Assembly: GCA_050729835.1 (NCBI GenBank)
Contig: JBOHLS010000011.1
Coordinates: forward strand, 19,636 to 83,635
Source of the DNA: REEB95 sp050729835
GTDB taxonomy: Bacteria > Pseudomonadota > Alphaproteobacteria > ATCC43930 > CGMCC-115725
DNA length: 64,000 nt
Direction: 5' to 3'
The notes under the pieces are model-generated. The model searched no databases. It was not told the origin of the DNA and saw only the letters and a list, made by a program, of their open reading frames with translations. Both the position numbers and the translations under genes were made by a program. Positions 9,105-20,346 of this stretch are shown in pieces (within the stretch, counting starts at the first letter, position 1; each line of letters begins with the position of its first letter).

Positions 9105-9595
9105 CCGTGCAACAAACGACCAAGTCCGCGACGCAGATTTCAGACTTGCTGACCCCGACATCCGTGACGACCCGCCTCAAGGCCGCGAACAAAAAGCAGG
9201 CCTTGCAGGATCTCGCCAAGCGCGCGGCGCCGTTGATGGGCGTCGGCGAACGCGCCCTGTACGAGACGCTCGCCGAGCGCGAGCGCCTGGGCTCGACCGG
9301 GATCGGCAACGGCGTCGCCGTGCCGCATGGCCGGCTGGCCGGCCTGTCGGCGCCGCGGGGATTCTTCGCGCGACTCGAGAAAGCGGTCGATTTCGAGGCG
9401 GTCGACAACCGCCCGGTCGATCTGATCTTCCTGCTGGTGACGCCCGAAGGCGCGAGCGGTGACCACTTGAAGGCGCTCGCACTGGTCTCGCGCCTGCTGC
9501 GCGACCGCAAGACCTGTGAGAAGTTGCGCGGCACCGACCGTACCGACGCACTCTACGCGCTACTCGTCGACGACGCCGCCAGTGACGCCGCTTGA
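9101..9595 (+). CDS. ptsN: PTS IIA-like nitrogen regulatory protein
   Basis: A 164-residue EIIA-Ntr protein of the fructose/mannitol IIA fold. The phosphorylated histidine is H76 in GNGVAVPHGRL, and ERERLGSTGIGNG is the conserved lead-in. It receives phosphate from the nitrogen PTS and acts as a regulator rather than a sugar transporter. The start is TTG at 9101, overlapping the rpoN stop (TTGA); a GTG two codons on is an alternative. The companion EI and HPr genes lie 22-24 kb further on (31.8-33.8 kb). Confidence 0.94.
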   Translation: MTVQQTTKSATQISDLLTPTSVTTRLKAANKKQALQDLAKRAAPLMGVGERALYETLAERERLGSTGIGNGVAVPHGRLAGLSAPRGFFARLEKAVDFEAVDNRPVDLIFLLVTPEGASGDHLKALALVSRLLRDRKTCEKLRGTDRTDALYALLVDDAASDAA

Positions 9596-9634
9596 CGCAG
9601 CGCGGCTGACGCTGGCGCCATCAATGCGGACGGC

Positions 9635-9856
9635 TCAATGGACGCTGAGCGGCTCCAGATCGTTCTGACGCACGGCCGCCTCGGCGACCGCCAGTGTCTT
9701 CATCACCGCAACCGGCGTGCCGTCAGCGGCATGGATTTGGAACGTCGCCTGCCTGTCGACCGTCACCGAGCGGATATAGGCGATGTCATGGATGCCCCAG
9801 AGCGCGAATTCCTTGGGCGAGACGTTCTTGAGCCGCGTGAGTTCCTGATTAGTCAT
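9635..9856 (-). CDS. DUF1150 family protein
   Basis: A 73-residue protein starting MTNQELTRLKNVSPKEFALW, with a second half VTVDRQATFQIHAADGTPVAV that reads as a small beta-rich domain. It matches the DUF1150 family of alphaproteobacteria, which has no assigned function but is very often found directly downstream of an Hsp20 gene, as here. Its ATG lies inside the last 8 bp of the hsp20 gene, so translation is coupled. A role in heat stress is inferred from that linkage only. Confidence 0.82.
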   Translation of the reverse strand: MTNQELTRLKNVSPKEFALWGIHDIAYIRSVTVDRQATFQIHAADGTPVAVMKTLAVAEAAVRQNDLEPLSVH

Positions 9857-10295
9857 GACTGCCTGCCTTTCCGTTGGTCGAACCCCCGGAACGACGGATT
9901 TCAACCCGCTTAACCCGTTGCTCGGCCGCGCGCCGCGCGAGATCGACGTTGAGAAGGCCGTTCTCGAGCCAAGCCCCGACCACCTCGATGCCGTCGGCAA
10001 GCACGAAGGAACGCTGAAACTGACGCGCGGCGATGCCGCGATGGAGATAGACCCGCTCCTTGTCGTCGACCTGCTTGCCGTGGATGACCAGTTGGTTGTC
10101 CTCGATCTGCACCGAAAGGTCTTCCGTGGCGAAGCCGGCGATGGCGAGCGTGATGCGCAAGGCGTTGTCGCCGCGCTGCTCGACGTTGTACGGGGGGTAG
10201 CCGTCGGCTGTCGCCTTGGTGACGCGGTCGAGCGCCCGCTCGAACTGGTCGAAACCCAGCAACAAAGGCGAATTGAAGACCGACAGGCGAGTCAT
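9849..10295 (-). CDS. small heat-shock protein, Hsp20 family
   Basis: A 148-residue alpha-crystallin-type chaperone of the IbpA subgroup. The short N-terminal arm includes FDQFERALDRV and YPPYNVEQRGDNALRITLA. The central beta-sandwich has LSVQIEDNQLVIHGKQ, and the conserved C-terminal strand is VVGAWLENGLLNVDLAR. It binds unfolding proteins and holds them for refolding by DnaK. The start at 10295 is fixed by a strong ribosome site (gaggaggt) just upstream; an earlier in-frame start would add 58 residues unlike the family. I did not find a clear RpoH promoter or ROSE element in the upstream 200 bp. Confidence 0.93.
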   Translation of the reverse strand: MTRLSVFNSPLLLGFDQFERALDRVTKATADGYPPYNVEQRGDNALRITLAIAGFATEDLSVQIEDNQLVIHGKQVDDKERVYLHRGIAARQFQRSFVLADGIEVVGAWLENGLLNVDLARRAAEQRVKRVEIRRSGGSTNGKAGSHD

Positions 10296-10528
10296 CCGGA
10301 CCTCCTCGATCGAGCTAAGTCCCGTTTGCGGAGCCCCATTCCGGGCGCCCCTTGAAGCCAGCCAGACGCGCCATCCGGCCGCGTCCACGAGTGGCATATG
10401 GGCCAGCGCGACCGCCTTATCAAGACTGGGCGTAATGCCGTTGGAGGGCGGCTCATGCGGCCGTGGCAACCGCCGGCGTAACGCCCGAAAAGACGAAGGC
10501 CTAGCGCGGGCGGCGCCAGGCCTTCGAT

Positions 10529-10604
<76 letters not shown>

Positions 10605-10676
10605 GAACCGAGCGTGTTCCGCGCCGGGAATGCGGGAAATCTAACGCGACGGACAACGGCGGAAAAGACCCGCCGG

Positions 10677-11150
10677 TCAGCGTTCGTCCTCCTCGTCGAC
10701 GTTCTCGATGACCTCGGCCATGTCGTCCTCGTCCTCGCCGAGCTCGGAGGCGTCTTCGGGGACCTCTTCGTCCTCCTCCTCGTCGTCTCCCTTCTTTTTT
10801 TCCTTGTCGTCGGCGCCCTTGCCCCGACCTTTTCCCTTGCCGGCCTTGGCGGCGGTGGTCTCTTCTTCGGCTTCCTCTTTTGCTTCTTCGCCGGCCGGGA
10901 TTTCGGTCACCGCCGCACCTTCCCCGTCGGGTTCGGCGGCCAGATCGGCTTCGAGTTCCTCCTCGAGCGGCGCCACGTCCTCCGCCACCACGGCCGGCGT
11001 GGCCGCGCGGGATTTCCTGGTCTTGACCAGGGATTCGGTATCGAACGGCGCCCCGCATTTCGGACACATGATCGGGTGGCGCCGCATGTCGTAATAGCGC
11101 GTGCCGCAATTCGGGCAGATCCGCTTGGTACCCCACTCCGCCTTCGTCAC
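10677..11150 (-). CDS. TIGR02300 family zinc-ribbon/acidic-tail protein
   Basis: A 157-residue protein in two parts. Residues 1-40 form a compact zinc ribbon with C12xxC15 (CPNCGTRYYD) and C29xxC32 (CPKCGAPFD). The rest is low complexity, alternating lysine-rich (AAKAGKGKGRGKG) and strongly acidic (DDEEEDEEVPEDASE) stretches, likely disordered. This is the TIGR02300 family, nearly restricted to alphaproteobacteria; its function is unknown. The start is GTG 11150, chosen because the family begins MTKAEWGTKRICPNCG and a ggagg ribosome site precedes it. Confidence 0.85.
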   Translation of the reverse strand: MTKAEWGTKRICPNCGTRYYDMRRHPIMCPKCGAPFDTESLVKTRKSRAATPAVVAEDVAPLEEELEADLAAEPDGEGAAVTEIPAGEEAKEEAEEETTAAKAGKGKGRGKGADDKEKKKGDDEEEDEEVPEDASELGEDEDDMAEVIENVDEEDER

Positions 11151-11332
11151 ATTGCCTCCGCCGCGATGCGAATGCCAAAGCCGCCGTTCCGGGCCCTTTG
11201 CCACGACAGCGGGCCGCTGTCAAAAGTTAATTCGCGGCGATCGCCAAGCCGATGTCGAGCCGGCCGCCGCAGTCCGGTCGCACCCGCGACAGCGCTGTGC
11301 TAAAGACAGCCCACCATCGAGGATCTTCATCC

Positions 11333-12664
11333 GTGACCGCGCTTTCCTCCGGCTCGTCGCGGCCGCTTCGCGGCCGCTGCCGCGTGCCCGGCGACAAATC
11401 GATCTCGCATCGCGCGCTGATCCTCGGCGCGCTCGCCGTCGGCCGCACGCGCATCCGCAATCTGCTCGAGGGCGACGACGTGCTGCGCACCGCAGCGGCG
11501 CTGAAGGCGCTCGGCGCGCGCATCGAACGCGACCGCAACGGCCTGTGGAGCGTGCATGGCGTCGGCGTCGGCGGACTGGTCGAGCCGGCCGAGATTCTCG
11601 ATCTCGGCAATTCGGGCACCGGCGCGCGGTTGTTGATGGGCGTCGTGGCGACGCACCCTTTCGCCGCTTTTTTCACCGGCGACGATTCCTTGCGCCGCCG
11701 CCCGATGGCGCGCGTCGTCGAGCCGCTGACGCAGATCGGCGCCCGCATCGTCGCGCGCGACGGCGGCCGGCTGCCCTTGGCGGTGATCGGAACGTCGTCG
11801 CCGATGCCAGTCGCCTACACCCTGCCGGTGCCGTCGGCGCAGGTGAAATCGGCGGTGCTGCTGGCCGGCCTCAACGCGCCGGGCGAGACCACGGTGATCG
11901 AGAAGGCGGCGACGCGTGACCATACCGAGAACATGCTGCGCTATTTCGGTGCCAGCATCACCGTCACCGCGACCGAGACCGGCGGCAAGCGGATCACCCT
12001 GACCGGCCAGCCGGAGATGAAGCCGGCCGATCTGACCGTGCCGGGCGACCCGTCGTCGGCCGCGTTCCCGATCGTCGCGGCGCTGATCCGCCCCGGCTCC
12101 GACGTCACCGTCGAGGGCGTCGGCATCAATCCGCTGCGCGCCGGGCTTTATCAGACGCTCGCCGAGATGGGCGCACGCCTGACTTTCGCCAAGGAGCGGA
12201 TCGCCGCCGGCGAGCGCGTCGCCGACGTCAGGATCAAGGCCGGCGATCTTCGCGGCGTCGAGGTGCCGTCCGCACGCGCGCCGAGCATGATCGACGAGTA
12301 TCCGGTGCTTGCGGTCGCCGCCGCCTTCGCCAAAGGCCGCACGGTGATGCGCGGCCTTGGCGAGCTGCGCGTCAAGGAAAGCGACCGCCTGACGGCGATC
12401 GCCGACGGCCTCCAGCGCTGCGGCGTCTCGGCGACGATCGACGGCGACACGCTGACCGTCGAAGGCCGGGACGCGCCGCCCAAGGGCGGGGCGCGCGTCG
12501 CGACGAAACTCGACCACCGCATCGCCATGGCGTTCCTGGTGCTCGGTGGCGCGGCGCGCAAGCCGGTAGGCATCGACGACGGCGAGACCATCGCCACCAG
12601 CTTCCCCGGCTTCGTCAAGCTGATGAACCGGCTCGGTGCGCGCATCGTCGAGGCCAAGCGGTGA
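11333..12664 (+). CDS. aroA: 3-phosphoshikimate 1-carboxyvinyltransferase (EPSP synthase, class II)
   Basis: Joins phosphoenolpyruvate to shikimate-3-phosphate in the shikimate pathway to aromatic amino acids. The 443-residue protein has the PEP/S3P-binding segments RVPGDKSISHRALILGALA, LGNSGTGARLLMG, the class II motif RDHTENMLRYFG, and C-terminal DHRIAMAFLVLG. The RDHTE motif and overall length place it with class II enzymes, the CP4-like group often less sensitive to glyphosate. I chose GTG at 11333 (gagg ten bases upstream); an ATG at 11252 lacks a ribosome site and adds 27 unconserved residues. It overlaps cmk by 4 bp. Confidence 0.95.
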   Translation: MTALSSGSSRPLRGRCRVPGDKSISHRALILGALAVGRTRIRNLLEGDDVLRTAAALKALGARIERDRNGLWSVHGVGVGGLVEPAEILDLGNSGTGARLLMGVVATHPFAAFFTGDDSLRRRPMARVVEPLTQIGARIVARDGGRLPLAVIGTSSPMPVAYTLPVPSAQVKSAVLLAGLNAPGETTVIEKAATRDHTENMLRYFGASITVTATETGGKRITLTGQPEMKPADLTVPGDPSSAAFPIVAALIRPGSDVTVEGVGINPLRAGLYQTLAEMGARLTFAKERIAAGERVADVRIKAGDLRGVEVPSARAPSMIDEYPVLAVAAAFAKGRTVMRGLGELRVKESDRLTAIADGLQRCGVSATIDGDTLTVEGRDAPPKGGARVATKLDHRIAMAFLVLGGAARKPVGIDDGETIATSFPGFVKLMNRLGARIVEAKR

Positions 12665-13290
12665 TCATCGCCGTCGACGGGCCGGCGGCTTCGGGCAAAG
12701 GCACGCTGGCGCGCCGGCTCGCCCGACATTTCGGCCTGGCTTATCTCGATACCGGCTCGCTCTACCGCGCCGTCGCCTGGCGCGCATTGGCCGCCGGCAC
12801 CGACCCGGCCGACCCGGCCACCGCCACCGCGGCGGCCCGGCAGATCGCGCCGCGCGACCTCAACGATCCGCGGCTGCGCGACGACAAAGTGGCCCAGGCC
12901 GCCTCCGTCGTTGCCGCCATCCCGGGCGTCCGGGCGGCGCTGCTCGCGTTTCAGCGCGATTTCGCCCGCCAGGGGCTGGGGGCCGTGCTGGACGGCCGCG
13001 ATATCGGCACCGTGGTCTGCCCCGAGGCCGACGCCAAGCTCTTCCTCGCGGCCTCGGTCGAGGCCAGAGCCATGAGGCGATTCAAAGAGTTGCAGGCCGG
13101 GGGCGGCCCCGCTATATACGAGCGCGTCCTGCAGGACATGATGCTTCGTGACGCGCGCGATCGGGAGCGCCGAACGGCCCCGTTGCGGCGTGCGTCCGAC
13201 GCGTTCGAGCTCGATACCACCGCGCTCGATGCCGATGCCGCCTTCGCGGCCGCTCTCCGTTACATCGGGGAGCTCACGCCGCGCCGCTAG
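12661..13290 (+). CDS. cmk: cytidylate kinase
   Basis: A 209-residue (d)CMP kinase that makes CDP/dCDP from CMP/dCMP with ATP. The P-loop is VDGPAASGKGTLARRLA at the N-terminus, followed by LAYLDTGSLYRAVAWRAL. The DGRDIGTVVCPEADAKLFL segment and the arginine-rich lid region (RDARDRERRTAPLRRA) complete the family pattern. It starts with GTG overlapping the aroA stop (GTGA). The aroA-cmk-rpsA-ihfB order is a long-conserved proteobacterial arrangement. Confidence 0.96.
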   Translation: MIIAVDGPAASGKGTLARRLARHFGLAYLDTGSLYRAVAWRALAAGTDPADPATATAAARQIAPRDLNDPRLRDDKVAQAASVVAAIPGVRAALLAFQRDFARQGLGAVLDGRDIGTVVCPEADAKLFLAASVEARAMRRFKELQAGGGPAIYERVLQDMMLRDARDRERRTAPLRRASDAFELDTTALDADAAFAAALRYIGELTPRR

Positions 13291-13404
13291 GCTTGTTCTG
13301 CCTGGACGACGGGTTCATGCCGCCGCACCCGATCCTGCGGCAGCCGGCCACGTTCCTCCCCCGTGAGGCCGCGGCCTTGGTTACAGGGAAGTTCCGGAGT
13401 TCGC

Positions 13405-15135
<1,731 letters not shown>

Positions 15136-15232
15136 ACCCCGGTCGCCGGCCCGTGCCGCATTTCTTGACGAGGCGGGTTAGATTTGGCAAGGTTTCCAAT
15201 GCTTTAACGCGGCGGGGGGCCTGGGCTGCGCG

Positions 15233-15517
15233 ATGACCAAATCCGAACTGATTCAGCGGCTGGCTGAGCGCAACTCGCACCTCTATCAGCGCGACGTCGA
15301 ACGCATCGTTTCCACCGTCTTCGACGAGATCGCCGCCGCGCTATCGCGCGGCGACCGGGTCGAATTGCGCGGATTCGGCGCCTTTTCGGTCAAGCGGCGC
15401 GGCGCGCGGCTGGGCCGCAACCCCCGCACCGGCGAGAGCGTTCGGGTCGGGGAAAAGCACATCCCTTTCTTCAAGACCGGCAAGGAGCTGCGCGAGCGGC
15501 TCAACGAGCGGCCTTGA
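15233..15517 (+). CDS. ihfB: integration host factor subunit beta
   Basis: A 94-residue HU/IHF-family DNA-bending protein. It starts MTKSELIQRLAERN and carries the family signature GFGAFSVKRRGARLGRNPRTGE at the DNA-contacting beta arm, including the intercalating proline in RNPRTG. IHF is a heterodimer with IhfA (not in this window) and bends DNA for sigma-54 promoters, recombination and replication. It follows rpsA by 97 bp as in most proteobacteria. The local rpoN gene makes an IHF role at sigma-54 promoters plausible. Confidence 0.95.
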   Translation: MTKSELIQRLAERNSHLYQRDVERIVSTVFDEIAAALSRGDRVELRGFGAFSVKRRGARLGRNPRTGESVRVGEKHIPFFKTGKELRERLNERP

Positions 15518-15569
15518 TCGGCCGCGCCGCGTATTAGCGGGGCGGCTGCAAGCGCGGCCGATACCAAGC

Positions 15570-15893
15570 ATGAAACTGTTTCATTGGCTGGTGACGGCGC
15601 CGCTGGCGCTGGTTCTGGTGGTCTTCGCGGTGTCGAACCGGGCCCGCGTCAGCGTCACGCTGTGGCCGTTTCCGTTCGAGATTGAGACGTGGCTTTTCCT
15701 TGTGATCCTCCTGTCGCTCCTGGTGGGATTGCTGGTCGGCATCCTGCTCGCCTGGTTTACGGGCGGCGCGCCGCGGCGCGAATCTCGCGCCCGCGCCAAG
15801 CGCATCGCCGCGCTCGAACGCGAGATCGAAGGCCTGCGCGCGACCCGGCCAGCGACCTCGCCACCGCGGTCGTTGCCGGGAGCGGACCACTAG
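15570..15893 (+). CDS. LapA family (DUF1049) membrane protein
   Basis: A 107-residue inner-membrane protein with two transmembrane helices (LVTAPLALVLVVFAVSNR and LFLVILLSLLVGLLVGILLAWF) and a charged cytoplasmic tail containing AKRIAALEREIEGLRA, probably a short coiled coil. It matches the LapA/DUF1049 family, which in E. coli is an LPS-assembly-associated protein downstream of rpsA-ihfB. The gene order here is the same. It is 52 bp after ihfB and 73 bp before pyrF. Confidence 0.85.
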   Translation: MKLFHWLVTAPLALVLVVFAVSNRARVSVTLWPFPFEIETWLFLVILLSLLVGLLVGILLAWFTGGAPRRESRARAKRIAALEREIEGLRATRPATSPPRSLPGADH

Positions 15894-15966
15894 ACTCCAC
15901 GCGACGCGACCGAGGCGGAGAATAGGCTCGCGCTCCGCGGCGTGAATCCCGTATATCCAGCCTGCC

Positions 15967-16677
15967 ATGAGCGAAAAACCCGCCAACCCCATCCTGTGCG
16001 CCATCGACTTGGCCGATCCGGCCAAGGCCAAGACGCTCGTGCGCGAGCTTAAGGACGCGGTCGGCGGCATCAAGCTCGGCCTCGAATTCTTCACCGCCAA
16101 CGGGCCGCGCGCCGTGCGCGACGTCGCCCAGGGCCTGCCGCTGTTCCTCGACCTCAAGCTGCACGACATTCCCAACACGGTTTCGGGCGCGGTGAAGGCG
16201 GCGGCGGCGCTCGAGCCGGCGTTCCTCACCGTCCATTGCGCCGGCGGCCGCGCCATGATGCAGGCGGCGACCGAGGCAGCCAAACAGGTGGTGCGCAAGA
16301 CGCGCATGAGGCTTCTGGGCGTGACCGTGCTAACCAGCCTCGACGAGCGCGATCTCGAGGCGGTCGGCCAGAAAGGCCCGGCTGGCGAGCAGGTCAAGCG
16401 CCTGGCGCTCCTTGCCAAGGACAGCGGCCTCGACGGCATCGTCTGCTCGCCGCACGAAGTCGCCGAGCTGCGCCAGGTCGTCGGCGCCGATTTCCTGCTG
16501 GTGGTGCCCGGCATCCGCGTCGGATCGCTCGGTCACGGCGATCAGAAGCGCGTCATGGGACCGCGCGACGCGGTGCTGGCCGGCGCCGATTATCTCGTTA
16601 TCGGCCGGCCGATCACCGGCTCGCCGAGCCCGCCGGCGGCGGCGCGCGCCATGCTGGCGGAAATCCGCAAGCCGTGA
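15967..16677 (+). CDS. pyrF: orotidine 5'-phosphate decarboxylase
   Basis: A 236-residue TIM-barrel enzyme making UMP from OMP, the last step of pyrimidine synthesis. The catalytic Asp-Lys-Asp network is visible in LFLDLKLHDIPNTVSGA. VPGIRVGSLGHGDQKRVMGP and DYLVIGRPITGSPSP supply the phosphate-binding end of the barrel. It starts at ATG 15967, and its stop overlaps the trpF GTG by 4 bp. Confidence 0.96.
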   Translation: MSEKPANPILCAIDLADPAKAKTLVRELKDAVGGIKLGLEFFTANGPRAVRDVAQGLPLFLDLKLHDIPNTVSGAVKAAAALEPAFLTVHCAGGRAMMQAATEAAKQVVRKTRMRLLGVTVLTSLDERDLEAVGQKGPAGEQVKRLALLAKDSGLDGIVCSPHEVAELRQVVGADFLLVVPGIRVGSLGHGDQKRVMGPRDAVLAGADYLVIGRPITGSPSPPAAARAMLAEIRKP

Positions 16678-17315
16678 GCGTCGCCGCCAAGATCTGCGGC
16701 CTGTCGACGCCCGACACGGTCGCCGCCGCGATCGCCGGCGGCGCGCGCTTCGTCGGCTTCGTGTTTTTCCCGCCGAGCCCGCGCAACCTGTCGCCGGCCC
16801 AGGCGGGACCCTTGATCCGCACCGTGCCCGCCGGCGTGACACGGGTCGGCGTTTTCGTCGATCCCGACGACGATCTTTTGAAGCATGTGCTGGCGGCGGC
16901 ACCGCTCGACCTGATCCAGCTGCATGGCGAGGAGACGCCGGCGCGCGTCGCCCAGATCAAGCAACGCTTCGGCCGGAAGACGATGAAAGCGATCAAGATT
17001 GCGAGCGAGAGCGATCTCGCCGCCGCGCCGCGCTATACCGGCGTCGTCGACTGGCTGATGTTCGACGCGCGACCGCCGAAAGAGGCGACGCGGCCGGGCG
17101 GCAACGCCCTCGCCTTCGATTGGGAATTGCTGCGCGCTCGGCAATGGCCGCTGCCCTGGATTCTGTCGGGCGGACTGACGCCGGATAACGTGGCCGACGC
17201 GGTGCGTGTTTCGCGCGCTGCCGCGGTCGACGTTTCCTCCGGCGTCGAGTATGCGCCGGGCGTCAAGGACGTCGCTAAAATTCGCGCCTTCCTGGCGGCG
17301 GTCAGCGCCCTCTGA
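16674..17315 (+). CDS. trpF: phosphoribosylanthranilate isomerase
   Basis: A 213-residue TIM-barrel isomerase, third step of tryptophan synthesis. The catalytic cysteine lies in AAKICGLSTPDTVAAA. GGARFVGFVFFPPSPRN, LIQLHGEETPARV and LSGGLTPDNVADAVRV are the other family motifs, with VDVSSGVEYAPGVKD near the end. It starts with GTG overlapping pyrF by 4 bp. An 81 bp gap to trpB contains the small inverted repeat ttgag...ctcaa, not convincing as an attenuator. Confidence 0.95.
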   Translation: MSVAAKICGLSTPDTVAAAIAGGARFVGFVFFPPSPRNLSPAQAGPLIRTVPAGVTRVGVFVDPDDDLLKHVLAAAPLDLIQLHGEETPARVAQIKQRFGRKTMKAIKIASESDLAAAPRYTGVVDWLMFDARPPKEATRPGGNALAFDWELLRARQWPLPWILSGGLTPDNVADAVRVSRAAAVDVSSGVEYAPGVKDVAKIRAFLAAVSAL

Positions 17316-17396
17316 GGCGCGAATTGAGCCTTTGAGCCTCAAGGGTTTAGGGGTAAAACTCGGGCTCCCCAGGCGGCCCCCAGGCGCATTGTCGAG

Positions 17397-18604
<1,208 letters not shown>

Positions 18605-18608
<4 letters not shown>

Positions 18609-19453
18609 GCCGCATCGCCGCGCGTTTCGCCCAGCTCCATGCCGAAGGCCGCGCCGGCCTCGTCACCTATCTCACCTGCGGCGATCCCGACCGCGTCACC
18701 TTCGAGAAGGTCCTGGCGCGCCTGCCCAAGGCGGGCGCCGATTTGATCGAGATCGGCATGCCGTTCTCCGACCCGATGGCCGACGGGCCAGCGATCCAGG
18801 CGGCGAGCCTGCGCGCACTCAAGGCGGGCATGACCCTGACCAAGACGCTCGACGTGCTGCGCCGCTTCCGCAAGGCCGACCGCGACACGCCGGTGATCCT
18901 GATGGGCTATTACAACCCGATCTATCGCTATGGCGTGCCGCGGTTCCTAAAAGATGCCAAGGCAGCCGGCTGCGACGGGCTGATCGTCGTCGATCTGCCG
19001 CCCGAGCACGACGACGAGCTGTGCCTGGCGGCGCGCGCCATCGGCATCGATTTCGTGCGGCTGGCGACGCCGACCAGCGACGATCGGCGCCTGCCGGCCA
19101 TCCTGACCAACGCCAACGGCTTTCTTTATTACGTCGCCATCGCCGGCATCACCGGCACCAAATCGGCGCGCGCCGAGGTGGTCGCCGCCGCGGTCGCGCG
19201 ACTTAGGCGCCACACCGGCCTGCCGATCGCGGTCGGCTTCGGCATCCGCACGCCAGTTCAGGCAGCGGAGGTCGCGCGCGTCGCCGACGCCGCGGCGGTG
19301 GGCTCGGCGCTGGTGGAGAAACTGGCCAAGCACCTCGACAAGCGCGGCAAGGCCAAAGCGAGCCTGGCGCCGGCCGTGCTCAAGGATGTGGCGGCGCTCG
19401 CCGCCGGCGTGCGCAAGGCGCGGCCGTGCCATCCGATGCGGGCGGCGCAATGA
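18605..19453 (+). CDS. trpA: tryptophan synthase alpha chain
   Basis: A 282-residue TIM-barrel subunit that cleaves indole-3-glycerol phosphate and channels indole to TrpB. The catalytic glutamate is in ADLIEIGMPFSDPMADGPAIQ and the catalytic aspartate in CDGLIVVDLPPEHDDE. YYVAIAGITGTKSA and VGFGIRTPVQA line the phosphate site. It starts with GTG overlapping trpB. The last bases overlap the accD ATG (ATGA), so trp, acetyl-CoA carboxylase and folate genes form one unit. Confidence 0.96.
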
Positions 19454-20346
19454 ACTGGCTCACCAATTTTGTCCTGCCCAAGATCCGCGCCGTCGTCGCC
19501 AAGAAGGAGGTGCCGGACAATCTCTGGCACAAATGCCCGGGCTGCGGGCAGATGCTGTTCCACCGCGAGCTCGAGGCCAATCTTCACGTCTGCGCCGCCT
19601 GCGGCCATCATTTGCGCCTGGCGCCGGACAAGCGCCTGGCGCTGCTGTTCGACGACGGCAAATACACCGCCATCGAACTGCCCAAGACACTCGCCGATCC
19701 GCTCAAGTTCCGCGACCGCAAGCGCTATGCCGATCGGCTCAAGGACGCGCGGGGCGCCAAGGGCACGACGCGCGACGCCGTCGTGGTGGCGCACGGCGTG
19801 ATCGGCGGCGTCGCTGCGGTGGTCTGTGTCTTCGATTTCGGCTTCATGGGCGGCTCGATGGGCATCGCCGTCGGCGAGGCGCTGCTGGCGGCGGCGCGTC
19901 TCGCGGTGCTGCAAGAGGCGGCGCTGATCGTCATTCCGTCGTCCGGCGGCGCGCGCATGCAGGAAGGCATCCTGTCGCTGATGCAGATGCCGCGCACCAC
20001 GCTGGCGGTCGAGATGGTCAAGGAGGTCGGCCGGCCCTATGTCGTGATCTTGGCCGATCCGACCACCGGCGGCGTCTCGGCGTCGTTCGCCATGCTCGGC
20101 GACGTGACCCTGGCCGAGCCGGGGGCGGTGATCGGCTTCGCCGGCGCGCGAGTGATCGAGGAGACCATCCGCGAGAAACTGCCCGAGGGCTTCCAGCGCG
20201 CCGAATATCTGCTCGAGCACGGCATGGTCGACGTTGTCGTGCCGCGCCGCGACCTCAAAGCGACGCTCGGCCGCATCCTCGGCCTGCTGAGCCGCAAGGG
20301 GCCGCCGGCATTGGCGGCGCCGGAGCCCGGATGGGACCGCGCCTGA
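19450..20346 (+). CDS. accD: acetyl-CoA carboxylase carboxyltransferase subunit beta
   Basis: A 298-residue subunit of the carboxyltransferase making malonyl-CoA for fatty-acid synthesis. An N-terminal zinc ribbon has two CxxC pairs (CPGCG and CAACG), and the crotonase-fold body contains DFGFMGGSMGIAVGEAL and PSSGGARMQEGILSLMQM. The ATG at 19450 overlaps the trpA stop; an in-frame ATG eight codons earlier is inside trpA. It overlaps folC by 16 bp. accD-folC linkage is widely conserved. Confidence 0.96.
   Translation: MNWLTNFVLPKIRAVVAKKEVPDNLWHKCPGCGQMLFHRELEANLHVCAACGHHLRLAPDKRLALLFDDGKYTAIELPKTLADPLKFRDRKRYADRLKDARGAKGTTRDAVVVAHGVIGGVAAVVCVFDFGFMGGSMGIAVGEALLAAARLAVLQEAALIVIPSSGGARMQEGILSLMQMPRTTLAVEMVKEVGRPYVVILADPTTGGVSASFAMLGDVTLAEPGAVIGFAGARVIEETIREKLPEGFQRAEYLLEHGMVDVVVPRRDLKATLGRILGLLSRKGPPALAAPEPGWDRA

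Noticed and set aside
10296..10500. Heat-shock promoter or ROSE thermometer upstream of hsp20.
   Set aside because: I looked for RpoH -35/-10 elements and a ROSE-type hairpin pairing with the ribosome site and did not see a convincing match.
17316..17396. Possible trp attenuator between trpF and trpB.
   Set aside because: Only a weak short inverted repeat, no Trp-codon leader peptide and no T tract.
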